From Pseudonocardia endophytica (GTDB lineage: Bacteria; Actinomycetota; Actinomycetes; Mycobacteriales; Pseudonocardiaceae), in NCBI RefSeq assembly GCF_004339565.1, contig NZ_SMFZ01000002.1, forward strand, positions 682,001 through 746,000: a stretch of DNA of 64,000 bases, in the 5' to 3' direction. The position numbers and the translations under genes were made by a program. The notes below the pieces were generated by a model that did not search any database, was not told where the DNA came from, and saw only the letters and a program-made list of their open reading frames with translations. Shown piece after piece: positions 7,209 through 16,467 of this stretch (the stretch's first letter is position 1; each line of letters starts with the position of its first letter).

Positions 7209-10200
7209 TCAGCTCCGCCGGATGATCCCGCGCATGCCGTGCGACACCGACCAGCGGAACGCTCCGCTGCGGTACGCGTGGTCACCGGGTGGGTCCGCGA
7301 GGATCGGCACGATGTCGTGCACGACGTCCGCCGTCAGCCCGGACAGTGCTCCCACCTGCGGCGATCCGTCGACCCACGGCGCCGCTGTCCACTGCGCACC
7401 GTGCACGGTGAACGTGTGGTTGCGCGGCTTGTCGCAGGCGCCGACCAGGCGCAGCACGAGATCGCCACGCGGTGCGGTCCAGGCCGGCGTCGACGGGCCC
7501 GGGTCGGAGAGCTGGTCGCGGGGATGGACCGGCGCGGTCCGGTACGAAACGCCCTTCTGCCCGGCGTCCTCCGGATCGTCGCCCGGTTCGACGTCCCGCA
7601 CCGGTGCGGTCAGATCGCCGTACACGTAGTGCCGCAGGCCGTCCTGCCAGAACAGGACATGCTCGTCGCGGGTCCGGCCCCACCACCGGATGGTCGTGTG
7701 GGCGCCGCTGTCGTGCTCCGGCACCCAGCCCCGCGGTTCGACGACGATCGCGCCGACCAGACCGTGGTGGCGGTGGTTGCGGACGTCCGCCATGTCGTGC
7801 AGGTAGCAGACCTGACCGTCGCCCTCGCCGAGAGCCTCGTCGGCGTACCACCAGTACTCCCGCCAGTTGCCACGCTCGTGGCCGTGGCCCGCGCCGTCGA
7901 CCACGGCGCCGTCGTCGGCTCCGTGCCCGTGGTCGTCGCCGACCGGTAACGGTCGCACCGTCGAGTTCCGGTTGGAACCGACGTACGCGCCGTCGTCCGT
8001 GGTCACGTCGTAGAGCAGCAGCGACGGGTGCAGCGAGACCCGCGGGGACACGGTCCGGCGCTCCGGGTTCAGCGGCAGGGGCGGCGGATCCGGTTCGGGC
8101 CCGAAGCGCGGCAGGAGCGGGTCCTCGAACGGACCGACCCACTCGTCGCTGTTGTCGGGGCGCTGCTCGGCGCGGGGCAGCAGGACCTCGTTCAGCAGCC
8201 GGATCCGCACCCATTCGCCGGGCGCGCAGCGCAGCACGAGCGGCTCCGGCCTGCCGGGGCGGTCGCCGCCGGAGACGAGCCAGCCTCCCGAGGGATCGTC
8301 CCGATACGGCGACGCGATGTCGCCGCGGACCACCTCGTAGACGAGGCCGAACGGGTCGGTGAGCCGGTGGCCGTCGTACTCGTGCTCGACTCGCCGCGCG
8401 CGCACCACCCAGTCCCGGTCCGGCGTCGCTGGCCGCTTGCGGGGCCTCGGCGCGACGGTGCCCTCGATCCGAGGCGGACCCTGGCCGTCGGGCAGCACGC
8501 GCACGAGCCCCCAGCAGCCCAGCCAGAGGTCGTCCATCGCGCTGAACCGCCAGAGGTGGTCCCCGAGGCCGAACGGCGTGTCGGCCTCGCCCATGTGCAG
8601 CGTGAACGCCTCGGAGATGCCGAGCGTCTGCTGGTTGACCAGCGTCGATCGCGGATTGCCCCAGTCGCGCCGCCAGCGCAGCCCGTGCGTGACGAAGCTG
8701 TGCTGCTCCTCGTGTGATCCCTGGATCAGCCGGATCCGCAGCCGTTCGCCGGGGTGCGCCTCGATGATCGGGGTGTCCGGATCGCGCAGCCAGGACGCCT
8801 CGTCGTCGCGCTCCACCCGGTCGCGATCCCGGCGCCGGTCGTCGGTGGCGAACCACTGCGACGGGTCGGGGCCCCGAGCGGTCAGTGGCGCGTTGCGGTA
8901 GTTGACGGCCATCACGCCGGGATCGTCGTCGCCGCCCAGCTCGCCGGGTGGGTTCAACGGCTCGTCGTCGCCGTCGTACAGCGGAACGAAGTCCCCGACG
9001 CCCAGCCCGGCTTCCCGGAACGGTTCCACGCCGTTCGCGGCGCCGGCCACGACCGCTTCCGAACCGGACCACGCCGTCGCCGCCGACCGAGGTGACGTCC
9101 ACGTCGAACCGGGCGGTTCCGCGATGAGCGCGGCGAACAGACCGTGCTTCTGCCGGTAGTTCGCGAGCAGGTGGTCGTGGAAGAAGCAGGGCCCGAACTC
9201 CTCGTCGACGACCCAGCGGTGCAGGCCGACCCTGGCGGGCAGCGCGCCGGGACGGGCCTCGCGCACCGCTTCCCGGCAGCTCGCTCCGGACAGGTAGTTC
9301 CATCCGGTCGCGGACCCGTCGGCGGCGAGCACGTCGAACTTGACGAGGTGGACGTGCAGTCCACATTCGACGGGAAGCTGGGTGGGGTCGAAGTGATCGG
9401 GGCCGACCGTGCCGAGGTCGTTGTGCAACCGGAGTTCGACGACGTCGCCGTGGTTCGCGCGCACGAAGAACGGCTCGCGCCGCTCCGCGGAGCCGGCGAG
9501 GGGACGTCGGCGGGTCCGCCCGTCCTCGGTGACGCTCACGCCGAAGAGCTCGTAGAAGTGGCCCCTGCGGTCGTGCCACCCGATGGTGTTGTAGTCGACG
9601 CGGCGGTGCCGGACGACGACGTCGTAGCTGAGCAGGCGGCCTGCGACGGGCAGTGCCGCGTCCGCGTTCCACCGTGCCGACAGTCCGTCGAGGTCGATGA
9701 ACGGCGCACCGGGACGGGCTTCCGCGCCGGGTGCGAAGGCAGCGACCTCGCTGCGCGATGCGTCCGGCAGGTCGAGCAACCTCCGCCGCCCGCCCACCTG
9801 GTCCGGCGTCGCCGCGGGTGGCGGCGGTGACTTCTGCGGGAACCCGGCGTCGATGAACCACGGGAAACCGACGCGTTCACCGCGGGAGGGGAACGACGGG
9901 TGTCCCGGCTCGGGCGCGTTCTCCGGCGCCCGGCCGGGGAGTGGGACCAGCGGCGCGCACGGCGTGCCGTCCGGGAGTCGGGTCGGCTCGTCGACCACCT
10001 CGTCCAGGCTGCGCCACAGGCCCCACATGCCGTGGTGGAAGTGCGGGTAGAGGTGGCAGTGCCAGATCACGTCGCCGAACAGGTGCTGGCGGCTGCCGGA
10101 ACCGTAGAGCGGATCGATCGTGAACCCGGTCTGCGGGCCGATCGTGATCGAGTCGAGCAGCTGGGAGCCGCGCCGCGGGTTCCACGTGCTCGGCGGCGCC

Positions 10201-11819
10201 GTATCGGTCGCGACGGCCCGCCACTGGTGCACGTGCAGGTGGAACACGTGCGTCTCCTTGATGCCCGCGTGCACGAGCCGGACGCGGCACGGGTCACCGC
10301 GATAGGCGCGCAGGATCGGGGTGACCGGGTCGCCGAACAGCCACGAGCTGTGGTGCTGCTCCTCGCCCGCGACGCGCTCGACGAAGGATCCGTCATCCCG
10401 GCGTCCGACCCAGAACTCCTCCGCGAGCGTCGCGCGGTCGATCCGGCGCTGGACGGCGCGCAGCTCGATGGGGGTGTCCGCGTGACGGTCGTCGATGCCC
10501 GCGTGCCCGACCGGCCGGTTCCGCGTACGTGCGTCGAACTCGCGCATCTTGTGCGGCAGCCGGTTCGGCATCGGCTCGGCGCGGTAGTTCAGCGGCATGA
10601 CCGTGTGCTCGCCGCCGCCGATGTGCAGCGCGCTGTGTACCTCCGGCTCGTCGTGGATGAAGATCGTGAACTCGCGGTGCGGCCGGACGAGGTCGCCGTC
10701 CGAGGCGAAGTCGACGAAGTCGCCGAGCTCCGACGGGAGGGTCCGCGGGATCACGTCCACGTCGGACGCGGTGCCGAGCGGGCTGTCGGTGACGTCGCGC
10801 CCGGTCTCCGGGTCCCGCCACCACGTGGCCGCCGGCTCGACGACGAACGCGCCGAACAGGCCGTGCACGTTCGTGCCGTCCTCGGTGCCGCGGACGTCCG
10901 CGAGATCGTTGATCGGCCAGACACCCTCGGTGTCGGCGGCCCACTGGTAGGTGTAGGGGTTCTCGCGGGTCGCGGTGGAGTCCGGGTTGCGCCCGACCCG
11001 TGCCCCGTCGTCCTTCCGGATACCGCGCATCAGGCCGGCGCCCTGGCGGTGCAGACCGACCCGCGGCCGTCCGGTCTCGTTGCGCAGCCGCACCTCCACG
11101 TGCTCGCCGAGGCGGGCGCGCAGCACCAGCGGGCGGACCAACGGCAACGGCCGGAGCGGGTTGACCCGGTCGTACCGAACGCCGACCCCGTCCGGATCGA
11201 CGACGTCGTTGAGCAGCAGGCGGTCCACATCGGACTCGGTCAGGCCGCTACGGCGGGCGAGCCCGGGGCGGTCGCGGACCCATTCCTTGTCGATCTCGCG
11301 GAGGCGGCGGTCGATCGCATCCCGGAGAACGGCCCGTGCGGACCTCCAACGTTCTGTCCAGCCCGGGGGAAACAGAGCGGGCACCGTGCGGATCGCGCCG
11401 TTCGTCAGCTCGTCGAGTACGGCGGCCAGCTCGTTCACGGTCGCCCGGAAGTTCTGCTCGACCTCCCGTCTGCGCGGGTCGACGCCGAGGTCGGGCTCCT
11501 CCTCCCCGGCCTCCGGTCCGGGAGCAGGCCCCCGGTAGGCCAGGACCTCGGTGAAGTCCTCGGCCGCCCGGGACCGGAGGATCGCCGCCATCACGTCGTA
11601 GCGCCGTCGACCGTCGAGCAGCAGGCCGATCAGCTGGTCGCGCCGGTGCGCCTCGGGCAGCCACTCGTCGTCGGCGCGCCAGCGGTCGCGCGCCCACTTC
11701 AGCAGCGGTACGAACGCGTCCGGGGTGTACAGCAGGCCGTTGCGGTCGTGGTCACCGTCGCCGGTGTAGACGATCGGGAACTCCAGTGCCGTGATCTCGT
11801 AGCGACGGCGTTCGGGCAC
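7209..11819 (-). CDS. Very large multicopper oxidase-like protein, multiple cupredoxin domains
   Basis: A 1,536-residue protein, about three times the usual size of a multicopper oxidase. After a non-cupredoxin N-terminus (to about 190), cupredoxin-like domains recur to the end. The second is the best preserved: HVFHLHVHQW near 523 (HxxHxH) and WHCHLYPHFHHGMWG near 586 (HCHxxxHxxxxM, the type 1/type 3 ligands). Related but reduced motifs occur at about 820 (HVHLVKFD), 880 (FFHDHLLAN), 1041 (HSFVTHGLRW), 1340 (YLHDMADVRNHRHHG) and 1470 (HTFTVHGAQW), so the protein looks like repeated two-domain units of which some have lost copper sites. No signal peptide or Tat motif is visible. GTG start at 11819 with AGGAGG just upstream. 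The DUF2182 gene ends 17 bases upstream, so this is the last gene of a three-gene operon. Confidence 0.82.
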   Translation of the reverse strand: MPERRRYEITALEFPIVYTGDGDHDRNGLLYTPDAFVPLLKWARDRWRADDEWLPEAHRRDQLIGLLLDGRRRYDVMAAILRSRAAEDFTEVLAYRGPAPGPEAGEEEPDLGVDPRRREVEQNFRATVNELAAVLDELTNGAIRTVPALFPPGWTERWRSARAVLRDAIDRRLREIDKEWVRDRPGLARRSGLTESDVDRLLLNDVVDPDGVGVRYDRVNPLRPLPLVRPLVLRARLGEHVEVRLRNETGRPRVGLHRQGAGLMRGIRKDDGARVGRNPDSTATRENPYTYQWAADTEGVWPINDLADVRGTEDGTNVHGLFGAFVVEPAATWWRDPETGRDVTDSPLGTASDVDVIPRTLPSELGDFVDFASDGDLVRPHREFTIFIHDEPEVHSALHIGGGEHTVMPLNYRAEPMPNRLPHKMREFDARTRNRPVGHAGIDDRHADTPIELRAVQRRIDRATLAEEFWVGRRDDGSFVERVAGEEQHHSSWLFGDPVTPILRAYRGDPCRVRLVHAGIKETHVFHLHVHQWRAVATDTAPPSTWNPRRGSQLLDSITIGPQTGFTIDPLYGSGSRQHLFGDVIWHCHLYPHFHHGMWGLWRSLDEVVDEPTRLPDGTPCAPLVPLPGRAPENAPEPGHPSFPSRGERVGFPWFIDAGFPQKSPPPPAATPDQVGGRRRLLDLPDASRSEVAAFAPGAEARPGAPFIDLDGLSARWNADAALPVAGRLLSYDVVVRHRRVDYNTIGWHDRRGHFYELFGVSVTEDGRTRRRPLAGSAERREPFFVRANHGDVVELRLHNDLGTVGPDHFDPTQLPVECGLHVHLVKFDVLAADGSATGWNYLSGASCREAVREARPGALPARVGLHRWVVDEEFGPCFFHDHLLANYRQKHGLFAALIAEPPGSTWTSPRSAATAWSGSEAVVAGAANGVEPFREAGLGVGDFVPLYDGDDEPLNPPGELGGDDDPGVMAVNYRNAPLTARGPDPSQWFATDDRRRDRDRVERDDEASWLRDPDTPIIEAHPGERLRIRLIQGSHEEQHSFVTHGLRWRRDWGNPRSTLVNQQTLGISEAFTLHMGEADTPFGLGDHLWRFSAMDDLWLGCWGLVRVLPDGQGPPRIEGTVAPRPRKRPATPDRDWVVRARRVEHEYDGHRLTDPFGLVYEVVRGDIASPYRDDPSGGWLVSGGDRPGRPEPLVLRCAPGEWVRIRLLNEVLLPRAEQRPDNSDEWVGPFEDPLLPRFGPEPDPPPLPLNPERRTVSPRVSLHPSLLLYDVTTDDGAYVGSNRNSTVRPLPVGDDHGHGADDGAVVDGAGHGHERGNWREYWWYADEALGEGDGQVCYLHDMADVRNHRHHGLVGAIVVEPRGWVPEHDSGAHTTIRWWGRTRDEHVLFWQDGLRHYVYGDLTAPVRDVEPGDDPEDAGQKGVSYRTAPVHPRDQLSDPGPSTPAWTAPRGDLVLRLVGACDKPRNHTFTVHGAQWTAAPWVDGSPQVGALSGLTADVVHDIVPILADPPGDHAYRSGAFRWSVSHGMRGIIRRS

Positions 11820-11836
11820 GGGAACCTCCTGGCGCG

Positions 11837-12610
11837 TCAGGCACCGATCAGCGGACGGACGAGGGCGAACGGGAACAGGTCGGTGAGCAGCAGGACACCG
11901 AGCACGACGAGGACGACGCCGGTGCCGCGGGCGACGGACGCGCCGCCCTGCACGAGCCGCTCGGCCGCCATCACCACGGCCAGCGCGACCATCACCGGCA
12001 GCGCGAACGCACCGGTCGTGAGGCAGAGCGCCATCAACGCCCAGCAGCAGCCCACGCAGGACACGCCGTAGGCGACCCCGAGTGCGGCGGAGTCGCAGGC
12101 CGGACCGCGACCGCCCCAGAACCGCATCGCGAACCAGCGCGGCGACCGGCACGCGGTCAGGCAGGCGTTCCTCAGCGGCGTGAACTGGTACAGACCCGCG
12201 AGCACGACGACGACCCCGGCCGCCCGGACCTCGGCGCCGGGCAGGACCCGGCTCACGAGCAGGCCGACGCCCGCGGCTCCGGACACCAGGACGGCGCCCG
12301 CCGCGACCCACACCCCGACGAACGCGCAGAGCGCGACCACCGGATACCGCCACGCGCCGGCCCGGCCCGCGACCAGCCTGGACAGGACGCCGGCCAGCGG
12401 CAGCGCGGGCGGCAGCATCATCGCGACGACCATCAGCGCCCAGCCGGCCAGCTCCGTCGCCGCACCGCGCCCACCGTGCGCCGCGTGCCCGGACTCCGAC
12501 GAGCCGTGGGTCGCCACCAGTGCGATCCAGGCCGCCGCGGCGAGTGCGAGAACCGTCACCACCACGGGGCCGGGGGCGCGGGACGTGCCGGGAACCCGCG
12601 TCGTCGTCAC
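11837..12610 (-). CDS. DUF2182 predicted metal-binding membrane protein
   Basis: A 257-residue integral membrane protein with about six hydrophobic helices. DUF2182 features seen: MVVAMMLPPALPL around 75, the FTPLRNACLTACRSP loop near 160 with paired cysteines, and GVSCVGCCWALMALC near 200. These cysteines and methionines give the family its 'predicted metal-binding' label; the biochemical role is unknown. It is encoded directly between a DUF1326 gene (10 bases upstream) and the giant cupredoxin protein (17 bases downstream). DUF2182 and DUF1326 commonly pair; the copper-type neighbour strengthens the idea of copper or another metal. GTG start at 12610. Confidence 0.85.
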   Translation of the reverse strand: MTTTRVPGTSRAPGPVVVTVLALAAAAWIALVATHGSSESGHAAHGGRGAATELAGWALMVVAMMLPPALPLAGVLSRLVAGRAGAWRYPVVALCAFVGVWVAAGAVLVSGAAGVGLLVSRVLPGAEVRAAGVVVVLAGLYQFTPLRNACLTACRSPRWFAMRFWGGRGPACDSAALGVAYGVSCVGCCWALMALCLTTGAFALPVMVALAVVMAAERLVQGGASVARGTGVVLVVLGVLLLTDLFPFALVRPLIGA

Positions 12611-12620
12611 CGCGGTGTCC

Positions 12621-13262
12621 TCAGGAGCTGCTGTACGTGAACGACCCGCGCATGCCGGAACGGGCACGCACCTCCAGGGTGCCGCCGGCCAGGGCCGGGA
12701 CGGTGAGGCGGAGGTCGGTCGTCCGTTGTGCCTGCGCCGGTTCGCCGATTCCGAGCTCGTGGTGCAGCGCGGAGTGGTCGACGGTGAGCGGGTCGGGCCC
12801 GCCGTCGAACCGCAGTCCCTCACCCGTGGCCCGCACGGGCGCCGAGGCACCGTCTCCGACGGTCACCGTCCACGGCTCGGAGAGCGTGTCGATGGTGATC
12901 CTCTCGTCGTCGACGACGACGGCGATGTCACCGGTGACGCGCATCAGACCGGCCAGTGGATCGGTCCGGCCGGCGGCCGGAGTGCCGAACGCCCACGTCA
13001 GAACGGACTTCTGGCCCGGGGGCAGTCTCGGTTCCAGATGGACGACCGTCCGGGCGGGCGACGTCCGGCGGCCTCCACCGTGGACGGTCACCGCGACGAC
13101 CTTGCGGCCGTCGACCTCGACCCCGCCGATCTCGCCCCGTTCGATCAGCCAGGCGACGAGGCCGACGCAGTGGCCTTCATCCGGGTCGTCGTCGACCCAA
13201 CAGGGACAGAGTTGGAAGCAGTCACAGGCCTCGATGAACTGACCCGAGAAGTCGTACTGCAC
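12621..13262 (-). CDS. DUF1326 domain-containing protein
   Basis: A 213-residue soluble protein. The N-terminus carries the DUF1326 signature: IEACDCFQLCPCWVDDDPDEGHC at roughly residues 10-32 (given here only as its key pieces ACDCF, CPCW and GHC), a dense set of cysteines able to bind metal. The remainder is beta-rich with no recognised catalytic motif. The family is uncharacterised but is usually found with DUF2182, as here, where DUF2182 follows after 10 bases. GTG start at 13262 with GGAG upstream. The 200 bases upstream contain a possible operator (13395-13411) and are relatively AT-rich, so the operon probably starts there. Confidence 0.82.
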   Translation of the reverse strand: MQYDFSGQFIEACDCFQLCPCWVDDDPDEGHCVGLVAWLIERGEIGGVEVDGRKVVAVTVHGGGRRTSPARTVVHLEPRLPPGQKSVLTWAFGTPAAGRTDPLAGLMRVTGDIAVVVDDERITIDTLSEPWTVTVGDGASAPVRATGEGLRFDGGPDPLTVDHSALHHELGIGEPAQAQRTTDLRLTVPALAGGTLEVRARSGMRGSFTYSSS

Positions 13263-13394
13263 GCTTGCTCCGTCCGCCGGCGCACGGGTGGGAGCGGCAA
13301 GTGTCGGTCGGCCACCGACCGGAGTCGTAGCGACCGATCGGCGCAGCAGGGTGTCGGCACGCCCCTGACCAGCGGCGGAGCGCGACGGAGCGGA

Positions 13395-13411
13395 ACGATT
13401 TAGGCAATCGT
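13395..13411. promoter_or_regulatory. Inverted repeat upstream of the DUF1326-DUF2182-MCO operon
   Basis: ACGATT-TAGGC-AATCGT, perfect six-base arms, in the only AT-rich patch of the 200-base gap between accE and the DUF1326 gene. Position and symmetry fit an operator for a dimeric regulator, but no regulator gene is adjacent. Confidence 0.35.
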
Positions 13412-13461
13412 GACGACGACGGGCGTACCGACAATTGAGGACGAGACGCCCGGTTCGGGGG

Positions 13462-13719
13462 TCAGCGCGGCAATCCGGACGCGCGCCAGGCACCCGGACC
13501 GGCGTGCAGCGGCGCCCGCAGCTGCGACGCCGGATGCGACCAGAGATCGGGTTCCGACGACGGCGCGTCGTCACCGCCCGCACTCGCCGCGGCCGCGACG
13601 ACGGCCGTCAGCGCGGCCATCTCCGCGTCGTCGGGCGTGCCGGAGAGAACCCGGAACAGCGCGCGGCGCTCCTCCGGGGTCTGCCCGGTCGCCTCGGCGT
13701 CCTGCTCGTCGGCGCTCAC
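13462..13719 (-). CDS. accE: Acyl-CoA carboxylase epsilon subunit
   Basis: A small 85-residue protein encoded directly after accD5 with a four-base GTGA overlap. Acidic N-terminus, then TPEERRALFRVLSGTPDDAEMA-type sequence (only key part RVLSGTPDDAEMAAL is needed for recognition) and the C-terminal block SQLRAPLHAGPGAWRASGLPR, whose W-R-x-S-G-x-P/L ending is characteristic of actinobacterial epsilon subunits. These stabilise the complex of a biotinylated alpha chain (AccA3) and the AccD carboxyltransferase. No accA gene is in the window. The 5' neighbour and overlap leave little doubt. Confidence 0.88.
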   Translation of the reverse strand: MSADEQDAEATGQTPEERRALFRVLSGTPDDAEMAALTAVVAAAASAGGDDAPSSEPDLWSHPASQLRAPLHAGPGAWRASGLPR

Positions 13720-15350
13720 AGCGGGATGTTCCCGTGCTTGCGGGTCGGTCCCTGCTCCCGCTTGGTGGACAGCATCCGCAGCGCCCGCCCGACGTACCCG
13801 CGGGTGTGCGACGGCGGCACCACCGCGTCGATGTAGCCCCGGTCGGCGGCGATGTAGGGGTTGCAGAGCGTGTCCTCGTACTCCTGCTGCAGCTCGGCGC
13901 GCCTGGCCGCGAGCTCGTCGCCCTCGAGGTCCTTGAGATCCTTGCGGTACAGGATGCTCACCGCGCCCTGCGCTCCGGTGACCGCGATCTGGGCCGTCGG
14001 CCAGGCGATGTTCACGTCCGCACCGAGGTGCTTGGAGCCCATCACGTCGTACGCGCCGCCGTAGGCCTTGCGCGTGATCACCGTGACCTTCGGGACGGTC
14101 GCCTCGGCGTAGGCGTAGATCAGCTTCGCGCCGCGGCGGATGATCCCGTTCCACTCCTGGTCGGTGCCCGGCAGGAAGCCCGGGACGTCGACGAACGTGA
14201 GCACCGGGATGTTGAACGCGTCGCAGGTGCGGACGAACCGTGCCGCCTTCTCCGATGCGTCGATGTCCAGGCAGCCCGCGAACTGTGTGGGCTGGTTCGC
14301 GACGATCCCGACGCTGCGGCCCTCGACCCGGGCGTAGCCGATCACGATGTTCGGCGCCCAGAGCTCCTGCACCTCGAGGAAGTCCTCGTCGTCGACCACC
14401 CGGTTGATCACCTCGCGGATGTCGTACGGAGTGTTCGGCGAGTCCGGGATGATCGTGTCGAGCTCGGTGTCGGAGTCGGTGATCCCGTCCTCGATCGACC
14501 CCGCGGTCGGCTCCGGGGCCGGGTAGGTCGGCGCCTCGGACAGGTTGTTCGACGGCAGGAAGCTCAGCAGCTGCTTCACGTAGTCGAGCGCGTCGCTCTC
14601 GTCGGAGGCCAGGTAGTGCGCCACGCCGGACTTCGAGTTGTGCGAGCGCCCGCCGCCCAGCTCCTCCATGTCCACGTCCTCGCCGGTGACGGTCTTGATC
14701 ACGTCGGGGCCGGTGATGAACATGTGGCTGGTCTCGTCGACCATGACCGTGAAGTCGGTGATCGCCGGCGAGTACACGGCGCCGCCCGCGCACGGGCCCA
14801 TGATCAGGGAGATCTGCGGGACGACGCCGGAGCTGCGCACGTTGCGCAGGAAGATCTCGCCGTAGAGACCCAGTGCGACGACACCCTCCTGGATGCGCGC
14901 GCCGCCGCCGTCGTTGATCCCGATCATCGGGCAGCCGATCTTCTCGGCCACGTCCATGACCTTGACGATCTTCTCGCCGTAGACCTCGCCGAGCGCGCCG
15001 CCGAACACGGTCGCGTCCTGGGAGAACACGGCGACCGGGCGGCCGTCGACGGTGCCGGTGCCGGTCACCACGCCGTCGCCGAACGGGCGCTTGTCCTGCA
15101 TCCCGAAGTTCGTCGACCGGTGCCGGGTCAGCGCGTCGAGCTCGACGAACGAGCCCGGGTCGAGCAGCTGGTCGATCCGCTCGCGGGCGGTCTGGCGACC
15201 CTTGGCGTGCTGGCGCTCGACCGCCGCCTCGGTGCCGGCGCTGGTGGCGTGCTCGATGCGCTCGTGGAGGTCGGCGAGCTTGCCTGCCGTGGTGTGGATG
15301 TCGGCGTCCCCGACCTTCTCCGGCTCGGCGGGCTCCGTTGCGGCGCTCAT
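13716..15350 (-). CDS. accD5: Acyl-CoA (propionyl-CoA type) carboxylase carboxyltransferase, beta subunit
   Basis: A 544-residue carboxyltransferase of the AccD5 class, which transfers CO2 from biotin on the alpha subunit to propionyl- or acetyl-CoA, giving methylmalonyl- or malonyl-CoA for fatty-acid and polyketide synthesis. Both crotonase-fold halves are present; oxyanion-hole glycines are in GGARIQEGV (about 150) and SLIMGPCAGGAVYSP (about 186), and in the second half GFLPGTDQEWNGIIRRGA and TRKAYGGAYDVMGSK. The length is normal. ATG at 15350, eight bases after TAGGCT (15359-15364), so leaderless. birA, which makes the cognate biotinyl-alpha chain active, is divergent across 132 bases. Confidence 0.95.
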   Translation of the reverse strand: MSAATEPAEPEKVGDADIHTTAGKLADLHERIEHATSAGTEAAVERQHAKGRQTARERIDQLLDPGSFVELDALTRHRSTNFGMQDKRPFGDGVVTGTGTVDGRPVAVFSQDATVFGGALGEVYGEKIVKVMDVAEKIGCPMIGINDGGGARIQEGVVALGLYGEIFLRNVRSSGVVPQISLIMGPCAGGAVYSPAITDFTVMVDETSHMFITGPDVIKTVTGEDVDMEELGGGRSHNSKSGVAHYLASDESDALDYVKQLLSFLPSNNLSEAPTYPAPEPTAGSIEDGITDSDTELDTIIPDSPNTPYDIREVINRVVDDEDFLEVQELWAPNIVIGYARVEGRSVGIVANQPTQFAGCLDIDASEKAARFVRTCDAFNIPVLTFVDVPGFLPGTDQEWNGIIRRGAKLIYAYAEATVPKVTVITRKAYGGAYDVMGSKHLGADVNIAWPTAQIAVTGAQGAVSILYRKDLKDLEGDELAARRAELQQEYEDTLCNPYIAADRGYIDAVVPPSHTRGYVGRALRMLSTKREQGPTRKHGNIPL

Positions 15351-15358
15351 GGACGGGG

Positions 15359-15364
15359 AGCCTA
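15359..15364 (-). promoter_or_regulatory. -10 hexamer (TAGGCT) of leaderless accD5
   Basis: TAGGCT on the minus strand, eight bases before the accD5 ATG. It faces the birA -10 in the same divergent promoter region. Confidence 0.55.
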
Positions 15365-15468
15365 ACCCGCTGGTAACCACGGTTCCGGTGCGGAGGTGGT
15401 GATATCGGACGCACAACAAGGTTGCTCCGGAAGGGGCACCGGGAGGACACCGATCGGGCTCGCCCCGC

Positions 15469-15474
15469 TACCGT
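15469..15474 (+). promoter_or_regulatory. -10 hexamer (TACCGT) of leaderless birA
   Basis: TACCGT ends eight bases before the birA ATG at 15483; no Shine-Dalgarno lies between. Confidence 0.55.
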
Positions 15475-15482
15475 GCGCCGTC

Positions 15483-16322
15483 ATGAGCGCCGAGCCCGAG
15501 TCGTTGGACCCGTACGCGCTCCGCACGGTGCTGGTCCGTCCGGCAGGCGGATGGAACGCGCTCGACGTCGTCGAGTCCACCGGCTCCACGAACGCGGATC
15601 TGCTCGCCGCCGCGGCGAAAGGCGCCGAGGACCGCTCGGTCCTGATCGCCGAGGAGCAGACGCAGGGCCGCGGACGGCTGGACCGCACGTGGACCTCGGC
15701 GACGCGGACCGGACTGACGCTGTCCGTGCTGTGGCGTCCCGAGGGCGTGGCCGCCGAGCGGCTCGGCTGGCTCCCGATGCTGGGCGGCGTCGCGCTGGCG
15801 GACGCGATCCGCGAGCTCGCACCGGACATGGCGCTGGGCCTGAAGTGGCCGAACGACATGCTGGCCGGTCCGGCGCGCGGCAAGGTCGCCGGCATCCTGG
15901 CCGAGATGACGCCGGTCGCGGGGGGTGGGCCGGGCGTCGTGCTCGGGATCGGACTGAACGTGTCCTCCGCCCCGACCGGGCTGCCGTGGGGTGCGACGTC
16001 GCTGGCCGCGCAGGGGCTGACGGCCGGGCGCGCGGAGATCGTGACGACGCTGCTGCGGCACCTGTACGAGCGCGAGGCCGCCTGGCGGGACGCGGGCGGC
16101 GACGCCGACCGCAGCGGCCTGCGCAGCGACTACCGCGCGTGGTGCGCGAGCCTCGGCTCCGAGGTCCGGGTGGAGCGCCCCGGCGGCGAGACGCTCGTCG
16201 GGATGGCCGAGGACGTCGACCCGCAGGGACGGCTGCTCGTCCTGCCCGCCGTCGGGGAGCGGCAGGCGGTCGTCGCGGGCGACGTCATCCATCTGCGCCC
16301 CGCGGACCACCCGGACCGCTGA
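15483..16322 (+). CDS. birA: Biotin--[acetyl-CoA-carboxylase] ligase
   Basis: A 279-residue biotin protein ligase that activates biotin as biotinyl-AMP and attaches it to acyl-CoA carboxylase alpha chains. Signature loops: ESTGSTNADL (about 25), QGRGRLDRTW (about 60, biotinyl-AMP binding), KWPNDM (about 121), GILAEM and VVLGIGLNV (about 139-163). The C-terminal cap domain (about 230-275) is present. There is no N-terminal helix-turn-helix, so it is the monofunctional class and not the E. coli-type repressor. Leaderless ATG at 15483. The divergent neighbour accD5 encodes a partner of its substrate; the following gene is the PH-domain protein, as in mycobacteria. Confidence 0.95.
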   Translation: MSAEPESLDPYALRTVLVRPAGGWNALDVVESTGSTNADLLAAAAKGAEDRSVLIAEEQTQGRGRLDRTWTSATRTGLTLSVLWRPEGVAAERLGWLPMLGGVALADAIRELAPDMALGLKWPNDMLAGPARGKVAGILAEMTPVAGGGPGVVLGIGLNVSSAPTGLPWGATSLAAQGLTAGRAEIVTTLLRHLYEREAAWRDAGGDADRSGLRSDYRAWCASLGSEVRVERPGGETLVGMAEDVDPQGRLLVLPAVGERQAVVAGDVIHLRPADHPDR

Positions 16323-16454
16323 ATCGTTCCCACCCCGCCGGCTCCGCAAGCTCCGCCGGCTGCCACCCCCCTCGATGTCCCGTGGCCCCGTCCGATCGCC
16401 TGCACTGACCCGGTCGAGCACCGCGCGTCGCCTCGTCACACGCCACGCGCGGAC

Positions 16455-16460
16455 TACCGT
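16455..16460 (+). promoter_or_regulatory. -10 hexamer (TACCGT) for the PH-domain gene
   Basis: TACCGT ends seven bases before the GTG at 16468; it decides this start. Confidence 0.5.
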
Positions 16461-16467
16461 GGCGACC

